Shown here: positions 10,470 to 17,610 of the stretch, piece after piece | How positions within the stretch are numbered: the first letter of the stretch is position 1 | Layout of the letters: the number at the start of each line of letters is the position of its first letter | NCBI GenBank assembly: GCA_023853785.1 | Contig: JAJIRX010000406.1 | Span: 1-20,133 of the forward strand | Reading direction: 5' to 3' | Source of the DNA: Psilocybe azurescens | Taxonomy: Eukaryota > Basidiomycota > Agaricomycetes > Agaricales > Agrocybaceae | DNA: 20,133 nt | Program-made: the position numbers and the translations under genes | The notes under the pieces: generated by a model | Told to the model about the DNA's origin: nothing | Database searches by the model: none | The model's input: only the letters and a program-made list of their open reading frames with translations

Positions 10470-11077
10470 GTTTATCTCGAGTTACGTCGGTTTGATACAG
10501 AACATAATTGTGCAAAATTTGATGTACTATTTCTCTTGTCTATATGTTTACACGTGAGAAGCGCGATGGTAATCTTGAACTGACTTCAGCCTGAGAGTCA
10601 AATTCTTGAATTCCTTAAGGCTGGAGAACGTTAGCATAAGGAAATCACCGCCTTCTTAACAGACTATGCACCTTTGTGCGTCTTACTAGTACAAGGTGCT
10701 AACTTTAAGTCGTGTTACTGACACGATCATCTAGTTGTAATTGTGCGATAACAGGACAATCTCAATATATTCTCACGCTTTCCTCTCGCCACTCGAGCTC
10801 GCCTTTGTCTGAAGGTCAATCGCTTGCTTAGTACCTCTTTTCCTTTGTGTTGTAAGCTTTAAATATGTTTAAATCGCTTTCAAATCGCTAACTTTCTCTC
10901 TCCCAACCATGATCGTCTCCTTCTCCTTGATCAACTTTCAGCAATTAATCACTTGCTTGGTACCCCTTTTTATATTTCTCGTGGCCTTCAAAATATGCCA
11001 TAAATGCTTCTCCTTTCCATCAGCATTTTCTACTATAACCAACCCGTCAAGGTTCCCGTGCGAGTGCATCGGCTTTT
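10470..11077. other. Non-coding region after the transposase, with repeats and a possible promoter
   Basis: No gene that I can support. It holds an imperfect stem-loop at 10668-10699 (gcacctttgt against acaaggtgc), enclosed by gttagca at 10630 and tgctaac at 10697. The 17-bp word shared with 1863 lies at 10768-10784, and a pair of 24-bp direct repeats at 10818 and 10947. A TTTAAATA element near 10858 followed by CT-rich sequence is a plausible promoter for the gene at 11078. Confidence 0.45.
10818..10970 (+). repeat. Pair of 24-bp direct repeats, 129 bp apart
   Basis: 10818-10841 and 10947-10970 share 21 of 24 bases (aatc(g/a)cttgctt(a/g)gtacc, then ctttt). They lie upstream of the 11078 gene on either side of the TTTAAATA-like element and could be a small promoter duplication. 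Confidence 0.6.
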
Positions 11078-11449
11078 ATGGCTCCAAATTCAACTTCAGA
11101 GGCGTACCAACCAGCCTTTCCTCATCCAAAGTGTCAATACATCGTTTCTATGCCTGTATCTCTTGCTACTCCGTACTTTTTCAATAATTACGCCGGCCTT
11201 AGATCGGGAGACATTATTAGCGCAGTTGACCATATCTGGTCGCAGAATGACTTGGATTCGTTGGAGGTATGTACGTTGATCTGGATATGATATTGCTTCT
11301 GAACCGTCTTGTAGGCAACATGGGGACTCCACAACCCGTTCGCGATTTACGTTTCCTGTACCGATCTGGCCGAAGAATATTTTTTCATTGGTAACGCACC
11401 AATGCAATCTGCACTTCCATCGACAATTTGCCAGATTTCTTTCATTTAA
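11078..11449 (+). CDS. Hypothetical 107-aa protein, two exons, intact
   Basis: I do not recognise it. ATG 11078 opens a 63-codon exon (MAPNSTSEAYQPAFPHPK, then IVSMPVSLATPYFFNNYAGL, then SAVDHIWSQNDLDSLE) ending exactly at a GTATGT donor (11267). A 48-nt intron ends at TTGTAG (11314), phase 0. Exon 2 gives ATWGLHNPFAIYVSCTDLAE and EYFFIGNAPMQSAL, stopping at TAA 11447-11449. Composition is that of a small soluble globular protein; no signal peptide or membrane segment is evident. It is the only complete, uninterrupted spliced gene in the window. One caveat is that another frame is open after about 11393 and leads to a perfect branch point and acceptor (TACTAATCAC...CATCAG, 11479-11496) followed by ELDDMLKVSRTLISSDPAGR (stop near 11573). 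The true C-terminus may therefore be longer, with a frameshift near the end of exon 2. Confidence 0.6.
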
Positions 11450-12610
11450 AATTCCGGGATACGACACATACCAACAATACTAATCACAACCATCAGGAGT
11501 TGGATGATATGCTGAAGGTCTCACGCACTTTGATTAGTTCAGACCCGGCGGGCCGACTTCACTTTCTGTTCTAACGTGCATTAGCATCCGATTTCATCCC
11601 CTCCCAGCATATCATTACCACTATAACCGCTACTGTCTAGTATAGTTGTGCGATAGTTTGTGTGCTAGTTTAATTATCAAATCTCCGAGCACGGCGACCA
11701 TTTTTAATTTTAATCACTGTCCTCTCCCTACTAAGTCAGCACTGCGCTTTATCAAATATGATGTGAAAACAAGCAGTGCAGCGAAGTTTGATGGAATTAT
11801 TCTCAATCATAATATATCTATGTACGAGTGCAATCATAGTCAATGGAAGTGAGAATTGGTCTAATTTTGATTTACAAGTGCGATGGGAGGGAATGAGAGG
11901 GGAAAGCGCTGAGAAAATAAGTGTCGCGAGGGTGATATACAGGGCGAAATTTCATGCCGATGAAGCCGAGAAGGCGGTTTTCAAAAAGCGATGGCATGGA
12001 AATCGTCGTCGTATATCAAAGACGCTGGTGTGACAATGTGACACTTTCCCCTTCGTTCCAACATTCTAGCATCCCATTTCGCGCTCGCCTCAAGCGCCTG
12101 CAGAATCTATCCCATAACAGCCAGCATCGCTCACCAAAAGAGTATTGTAAAGTAATGAATACCTCTAATATACACTTAGTTCAGTATGTAGCAACCTCTG
12201 CTATTGGAGTACAGTAATTTGATATGACGATTGTCTATTGCTCGCTGAGAACGATATGATTCAGAGGATGAAGTTTTTCATGCCTCTGTTTAGGTTGCTT
12301 TATGTTTGCACTGCAGACGGTCTGGGACACACATAGTGTAATTCGTGGCGTGTAAATCACGAGGAAAGTTTGAGGAAACCATAGTCAAAGGTGTGTCTTG
12401 ATTGCTTTATGATGCTCTGGCATGTTCAACTTGACAGACCTTGACGACCAGGAAAGCTTCTTCAAAAGCCCGGTCTGTACAACGGTGACTTTTCAGTGAA
12501 TCTTGGCTAATTTTTAAGGTGTTTGGTAGACTTGCGGTGTTATTGCAGAATATCATATGCGCTCATTGTTCGAACTGCAATGGCGGCCTCTCTAAAGCGA
12601 ATTATATCGC
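11450..12610. other. Long stretch without a supported gene
   Basis: Besides the possible extra exon at 11497-11574, I see short ORFs only, none with recognisable protein character. A segment near 11918-11965 resembles 1755-1800 (gtgata followed by gaaatttcatgccg, against gaaattttcatgccg), hinting at a very old shared repeat. 12545-12600 has a brief Cys-rich reading (CAHCSNC) too short to assign. Confidence 0.35.
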
Positions 12611-12808
12611 ATGCACGATATTAGTGAATTCGCCCATGATATAGAAATCATTACTCTAGCTACGACTCTCCAAAATTCGGGTCGATATTACATGTTTCAA
12701 CGCAATCACGAACAACTCTTAAAAGTCGAAGCCGTGGGTGAAGGCGTGTTTCAATCGGGGGAAGCAAGCGTGGCTCCGAGCACACAGGCTCTCAACGCCA
12801 ATCCTTAG
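12611..12808 (+). CDS. Possible short hypothetical ORF (65 aa)
   Basis: ATG 12611 to stop 12806-12808. The peptide (MHDISEFAHDIEIITLATTL, later EAVGEGVFQSGEASVAPS) has a protein-like composition, but I see no family, no clear introns and no conserved motif. It may be one exon of a larger broken gene leading towards the phosphatase remnant downstream, since a GTAAGT donor lies at about 12840 and a T-rich acceptor tract ends at 12973. Confidence 0.25.
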   Translation: MHDISEFAHDIEIITLATTLQNSGRYYMFQRNHEQLLKVEAVGEGVFQSGEASVAPSTQALNANP

Positions 12809-12973
12809 AGATTGTATCACAAGACACATTCACGTACTTGTAAGTGTTCTAGCCAGCGTTATCGTGCACTGAATTCCGGTGTTCATAATCCATCTTTCAT
12901 GTCATTAGAGATACTGCCAAGACTCTATCACTAGAGTCCATTTACTCAGTTTTCTTTTTTTTTTAACCTCTAG

Positions 12974-13428
12974 GTCCTCCGATACAAACGTCTCCTGCCC
13001 AAATGTACTCTTGGCGGATGCAGAAACAGTCCACCCACGCGCATATGCATACTCACCCTAACTTCCATTTCCCAGCGTCTCCGCACCTCCCGGCGCACCC
13101 CACCCCGGCCGTCGAGTACAGCGGCGTGTCGCTGAGCGCGACTGTCACAGTGCGTATAGATGATTTATCGTGTTCTTTTTATATGACGTGTTTTTAATCT
13201 ATTTCCCTCTTTTTTCGTATAGATCGCCTAGGTGATGAAGCACCTTAGCCTGCCGCTCGCGGATGCGTACGCCATCGTTCGCTCGCGGCGGCTCTCGGTG
13301 CTCATTCAGTCAAACGTCGACTGCTGTATATTCTGTCGCGGATGGGAGATCAAGCTGGCAGAAAGAATGCAGCGGGTGGCGACGGCGCAAGCTGAAGAAA
13401 GAGGTGGTTAGGACTCTGACTTGGCCTT
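12974..13428 (+). pseudogene. Remnant of a dual-specificity protein phosphatase (DSPc) with a destroyed catalytic loop
   Basis: DSPs remove phosphate from Ser/Thr and Tyr using the HCxxGxxRS loop. The exon starting after the T-rich acceptor at 12973 is His/Pro-rich (PASPHLPAHPTPAV) and ends EYSGVSLSATVT at a GTGCGT donor (13150). After a 73-nt intron (acceptor CGTATAG, 13222) comes IA*VMKHLSL, then PLADAYAIVRSRRLSVLIQ and GWEIKLAER. The order GVSxSATV, (V)IAYxMKHLSLPLADAYAIVRxRR matches the DSP loop and the helices after it. The loop Cys and Arg are both replaced (Arg by Leu, Cys and the preceding His absent) and the Tyr codon is TAG at 13229-13231. The upstream half of the DSP fold is missing. 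The reading ends at a stop at about 13428. Family assignment is good from the C-terminal half; it cannot be an active phosphatase. Confidence 0.7.
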
Positions 13429-13707
13429 ATCTCTCCAAGGAAGTCCGTGCTCAGAATGAAAAGTTTTTGCATTGAATGATCATAGCTTGCATATTTCTTC
13501 CCCTTTGGTCAAACTGGATCTATATGTGTGTGCTTCACCGCACTGTTTTATGTTACATATCATGTCGATCAAACCATACCCTTCCCATACCCTTCTCGTC
13601 ACATTTCATCGTCTTTTAAGTGGCCATACAGCGCCTTATATCTCCATCTTCTCCTCCTCATTCGACTCTTCGTCACAGTCCCCCTATCCCTCCCCTTATC
13701 GCCCGAG

Positions 13708-14164
13708 CTACCGTCCTCTCACGTCCTCCATAGCCTCTCCCGCTTGGTTGAAGGCTCCCGACGCTTCCTCGTTATCGATATCCATCTCCTCGTCCGACCG
13801 AGTGGCTGCATCCTTGGAGTTGAGATCTTCGGCGGGGAATAACTAACGTGAGCCAGCGCTGGAAACTTGACGGCTAGCACAGCGACGACTCACCGAGGAG
13901 GGCCAACGCCTTCGTTATTGCATCGGTCGCGTCATCTCTCCCCTCTCGCTGGATTGTCGAGACTGCCGAACGGGTATGAGGCCATGACCGTCGAATGAGT
14001 CGATAGCGACATTTCCTTACCTTCTACGACCGCATTCATCGCAGTCTCGAGTCGCGCAGACGTGCATCTCTACGTCTGGGCATCATTAGGTTAGTTTGAT
14101 GAGCTATTTTCTTAGATATACAACGACACTTACCTTGCTCTGTAGAAGAATTAGCGCCAGACAT
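13708..14164 (-). CDS. Small four-exon hypothetical gene with acidic C-terminus, minus strand
   Basis: No single ORF shows this gene; splice signals do. ATG at 14164 begins MSGANSSTEQ. Intron 1, 14133-14076 (GTAAGT, CTAAC branch, CCCAG). Exon 2, 14075-14021. Intron 2, 14020-13963 (GTAAGG, GGCAG). Exon 3, 13962-13894. Intron 3, 13893-13843 (GTGAGT, GTTAG). Exon 4 from 13842. The most protein-like reading is MSGANSSTEQDVEMH, then ARLETAMNAVVE, STIQREGRDDATDAITKALA, and acidic EDLNSKDAATRSDEEMDIDN ending at 13708. These pieces need one frame slip in exon 2 (near 14060) and another near the exon 3/4 junction, where an alternative acceptor (CCAG) also exists. I do not recognise the family. Existence is moderately supported; the exact protein is not. 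Confidence 0.45.
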
Positions 14165-14505
14165 TGATATTCGGTATTCGGTGTGAGTGCGTAGCGAGGA
14201 TGTACTCGATGTGACGGATGATGGTGAAAAAGTTGATAGTGGGATTTGTGCCCGGTTTCTTCAGCAGCGCTTAAGTATCGATTCACTTTGGTGTTGTCGT
14301 TTACAAATGGTTAACTAAATAGATCTTTGCACTCTGTAGTCCAGTAAAATACAGCGTCTTTATCGCGTCAAATGGATTAAATTGAATGAACCGGCGAGTC
14401 GATAATAAAGTACATTCAATTGTTTAAATGTCGTGTGCGAGTCGCCGTCAGCGCTCGAAATGCGAATTCTTCGCGCACTCATCGACTTCGCTGAGGCGAG
14501 TCGAA
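14165..14505. other. Non-coding region upstream of the minus-strand gene
   Basis: Probably the 5' leader and promoter of the gene starting at 14164. It contains the word cgagtcg three times (near 14393, 14434 and 14497) and a small hairpin (cgacttcgc...gcgagtcg, about 14483-14503). No coding potential seen. Confidence 0.35.
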
Positions 14506-14911
14506 TACTGTATGTTTAGATGTAAGGTCGACATACAGTAATTACATACATAAATTCTGTTTGTTTTACTAACAGAAGTTCTGTTCTTTAACTGTAAGTT
14601 CTATTTACACAAGTCATATTTGTATAACATACAGCAATTATATACACCATATCTGTATGTTTTACATACAGCTATTATATACAGCTATTCTGTATCTTTG
14701 ACAAACAGCCAAAGAAAGAAGTCATGTTTATTCAGGTGTTTTATTTACTTACAGCTTAGAAACAGAAACGGTGTTTGTTCAAAATACAGCTACCGAACAG
14801 AATATATGTTTGATATCTGTATTATTTCTAAACATAAATACTATATGTCATACTTACATCAATTCTTACATAAGTCATGTATATAAATCGCTGTATGTCA
14901 GACATACAGCG
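14506..14911. repeat. AT-rich hairpin block with CTGTATGT/ACATACAG ends, possible MITE or foldback element
   Basis: The block opens with a perfect hairpin (tactgtatgt 14506-14515, acatacagta 14531-14540) and closes with a 23-bp near-perfect palindrome at 14889-14911 (11-bp arms cgctgtatgtc around one base). Inside are a ttctgtt/aacagaa hairpin (14555-14577), a ctgtatgt-ttt-acatacag hairpin (14653-14671), and many partial copies (ctgta, tacag). Because it begins with CTGTATGT and ends with ACATACAG, the whole could be a non-autonomous inverted-repeat element of about 400 bp. Target-site duplication is not obvious. ORFs in it are low-complexity and not credible. Confidence 0.6.
14889..14911. 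repeat. 23-bp palindrome (11-bp arms, 1-nt centre)
   Basis: Arms 14889-14899 and 14901-14911 are exact reverse complements around the single base at 14900. It sits 16 bp before the 5' breakpoint of the truncated LINE. Confidence 0.85.
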
Positions 14912-14927
14912 GTCGGCGCCAGCAGTG

Positions 14928-16330
14928 ACTGGCGATACTTGAGTTTTTACTTGATCGCAAGCTCACCTTTACTGAGCATGTCCGATACTACTCCACCAAG
15001 GCTTTGTCTACCGTTAAGGCGATGAAGATGCTTGGTAGTTCCACTTGAGGTCTGCGCCCTGTCCAGAAGCGCGTCCTTTATCGCTCGCGTACTTCCCATA
15101 GTTACGTATGGCTTTTGTCTTTGGTACTTTGCAGCTGCTGGCTGCAAAGGTGCCCTCCATCATCTCTCTACAATGCAGCGTTCCGCTGCATTGTGGAGCC
15201 ACCGGTGCTTTCCGCACTTCTCTGACTGGTGGAGTGGAGGCCCTTGCAGGCCTCCCCCTATCAACCTACTTCTTCGCCGTCTATCTGAGCGAGCCGACTA
15301 TCGGTTTGCCACACTGACCCCGACCCATCCAGTGAGGGCTTTCCTCTCTCGCTTCAATTGCGGCACTATCGCGCCGCACCTCCCTCTCGATCCAGACTAT
15401 GTCTGAACCGGAAATCTTCCGCACTAGTGGGACTCTTTTTGAGTCCGACATGAATGTTCTTGCTCTGACGGAGACTCTACTCCCGATGAACCCGCTTTCA
15501 CGACCGGGTGTTCGACTTATGGACTGCTTTGCGGACCAAGTCCACTTCGATGACTGCAAGATCTCTCGCGGCGACGCCGACAAGGAATTGAAGCAGCGCA
15601 CCAAACACCTCGATAAGCTCCGTGACAAAATCTCGGAGAACATCGGGACCTACTATGCAGGGACAGACGCCAGTCTGCCCCTCTCAGGACGGTATCAAGC
15701 CATTGCGGCCTCCATCCTGTTTAGCGGCCGGAGTCGAAGCGTTGGCGCGCCTGACATGTCGCGAGGCAAAGTCACCGCCCCTGATGCGGAGCTCTATGCC
15801 ATCCGTTCTGCAATCGTCAATGCGACTTTGCTGACGACTGCACGGACATTTTCATTTTCACAGACTCGATGGCCTCCGCCCGCCGAGCTGTTGATCCTTC
15901 CATCCACTCCGGACAGGGCCACTCTGTGGCTGTCTGCGAGCTCTCCAGACTTGGTTCACCCGTAAGGATGGCCAGTCAATTACCTTTGTGTACGTCCCCT
16001 CACGATTGCAGTGGGACTTGCATTACAAAGCACACGAGTACGCAACCAAACTCAAAGTCGCGCTGGGCCCACGCCCAGCTACATCATTGACAGCCTACAC
16101 ATGCAGGCTGCCCTCTCTCAAGCGCTTGAAATGTCTTATTCCAGGACCCCAAATATCGAGGGAAGGAACTTTCTCCAACTCAAAATGGTCGACGGGGCCG
16201 TTGCACAGCCTGGGGGCAAAGACAACCCTTGGGTTCACTTCGCGAACATGAGCTCTCCGCAGCTCTATGCACGCATGTGTAGGTGTATTCTGAATCATGC
16301 GCCCATCGGGTCTTACTATTCCTGATTCAA
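14928..16330 (+). mobile_element. 5'-truncated non-LTR retrotransposon (LINE): RT C-terminus and RNase H domain
   Basis: From 14928 the DNA aligns with 19889-20133 of the second LINE, with scattered substitutions and short indels, so the 5' breakpoint is sharp. Coding pieces: RT thumb/C-terminal region (VLPIVTYGFCLWYFAAAGCK, about 15085-15150; LSERADYRFATLTPTHPVRA, about 15280-15340). The RNase H-like domain shows its carboxylates in order: YYAGTDAS (about 15650), APDAELYAIRSAI (about 15778) and FTDSMASARRAVDPS (about 15855). SGQGHSVAVC, ITFVYVPSRLQWDLHYKAH and a terminal MCRCILNHAPIGSYY (to 16322) follow. The final Cys-rich tail usual for such proteins fades after 16330. Several frameshifts and stops make it non-functional. 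It supplies the RNase H half that the second copy, cut by the window edge, does not show. Confidence 0.85.
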
Positions 16331-16754
16331 TCTCAACGATGGTCATACATCGTGTTAGAATTGATATTTCAGACTCAGACTGATGGGATCACATGACAGA
16401 CACCTATGTAGCTGTAGCACACCGCTTGAACTCCTTAGTTACTCACTTTGGACTTCAGGCAAGTAGATAGCATAGTTCAGTCTTAATACACTGTGTGACT
16501 CACTTTGGACTTCAGGCCCTCATTGCCACTCTGTCTGATACAGTGTGACCACCAAACTCGGACCACAGCTGTCTCGCACGTTTCTGAACTCGCCACCTTT
16601 AACAGGTTATGGGCCCGCACACATTGCGCTTTAAATTCAATTTCAACCAAAAGTCTCAACTTTTCATTTCCACACTCTTTGTGTTTTCGCACTGGCCGCG
16701 CCCGTGCTCGTACCACCACCTCACCACGTCACATCACTCCCATCTCGTACAATC
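16331..16754. other. Junction between the LINE copies: LINE 3' tail, tandem repeat, and leader of the gag ORF
   Basis: No gene. It includes a 57-bp tandem repeat (16441-16554) and then a pyrimidine-rich leader to the ATG at 16755. If the gag ORF belongs to the LINE, this is where one copy's 3' end meets the next copy's 5' untranslated region. Confidence 0.4.
16441..16554. repeat. 57-bp tandem repeat, second unit diverged
   Basis: The 20-bp word actcactttggacttcaggc occurs exactly at 16441-16460 and 16498-16517. The rest of each unit is weakly similar (gtct...atacactgtgtgac against gtctgatacagtgtgac), so this is a diverged head-to-tail duplication of about 57 bp rather than a simple target-site duplication. 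Confidence 0.65.
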
Positions 16755-17595
16755 ATGTCTTCTTCATCCCTGCCCAATTTTGCGAAACTGAATGCTTCCA
16801 ACTACCCATCTTGGTGTGGTGAAATGCAAGCTTGGCTTCATGCCCAGGGCATTTGGCGCATCGTTTCCGGTCAATCCAAGGCCCCTAGGCAGTCCTCACC
16901 ACCCAAGGACACTGAGGAGGCCGCACTCGGCCTTGGAACACCAAATCAGACAAGGCAGCTGGCTACATCTATCTCGCTGTTGAAGAGAATCAGAAGATCC
17001 ATTTTGCCTCTATTTCGGACGATCCTGTCGCTATGTGGGCTGCCCTTGCTTCAGTACACCTCCAGAAGCGTCCTGGTGCACGCTTCAACGCCTATGACGA
17101 CCTATTCTCAATCAGGAAGCAAGAAAAAGAATCTCTGCAGTCCCTCATGAACAGAGTAGACACTGCCATTCACAGGATTCAAGATCTTCGGCCTAAAGAC
17201 TTCACTCTCACCAATCTAGATGATGAGCTGGCAAGCATGACACTCATTAGGGCGCTTCCAGACGAGTTTAGTGGCTTTGCTTCGTCTCTATTGCTCATGG
17301 ACAAGTTGGAGAAGGCTACCATTCAACAGGCCTTTGTCACAGAGGAGTCCCAACGTCGCCATCGCACTTCTGCCGCTCCCAGCGTTGCCTCTGCACTTGC
17401 AGCATCGTCATCTCGCACTCCCTGCGCCCCCTCACGCTCCTCTGCACGTTTTGCGGCATGAACAACCACATGCAAGCTGAATGCAGCTGTTATCTCGACT
17501 CTCAAGAGAAAGCGAAGGAAAGTGTCTGCACTAGGTACAAGAACAGAGGTCAGAAGGCCAGGAAAGCACAGAAGACCACTGAGAAGGATCCCTAA
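16755..17595 (+). mobile_element. Copia-type gag polyprotein (UBN2/gag family) with CCHC zinc knuckle, frameshifted
   Basis: Gag packages retrotransposon RNA. ATG 16755 begins MSSSSLPNFAKLNASNYPSW, then EMQAWLHAQGIWRIVSG, the usual N-terminus of Copia-type gag. After a frame change near 16930 it continues SDKAAGYIYLAVEENQKIHF, VAMWAALASVHLQKRPG, RFNAYDDLFSIRKQEKESL, LTNLDDELASMTLIRALP and AFVTEESQRRH. A second frame change near 17440 brings in the zinc knuckle: Cys 17443, Cys 17452, His 17467, Cys 17482 (CX2CX4HX4C). A Lys/Arg-rich tail ends at TAA 17593-17595. No protease, integrase or Copia RT follows. Instead the LINE endonuclease ORF starts 15 bp later in the same frame as the zinc knuckle. 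Either a LINE inserted into a Copia element, or the gag serves as ORF1 of the LINE. Confidence 0.8.
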
Positions 17596-17610
17596 CCACT
17601 GGTCATTAGG

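Noticed and set aside
10668..10699. Stem-loop as the terminal inverted repeat of the tnp2 element
   Set aside because: Both arms are on the same side of the transposase, and I found no matching copy upstream of 6732.
11918..11965. Similarity to 1755-1800 as flanking long terminal repeats
   Set aside because: Only a few dozen bases agree, with gaps, and the order relative to the 17-bp repeat is reversed on the two sides.
13472..13846. 124-aa Ser/Pro-rich plus-strand ORF
   Set aside because: Its 3' part is the antisense of the acidic exon of the minus-strand gene, and the rest is low complexity.
14506..14911. CRISPR-like or telomere-like array
   Set aside because: Repeats are short inverted words at irregular spacing, with no constant repeat/spacer length and no telomeric unit; the genome is fungal.
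14620..15025. Tyr/Ile-rich ORFs in the AT-rich block
   Set aside because: Their composition reflects the CTGTATGT hairpin repeats, not a protein.
16441..16517. 20-bp exact repeat as a target-site duplication
   Set aside because: Only 37 bp lie between the copies, and the similarity extends beyond the word, so a tandem duplication explains it better.
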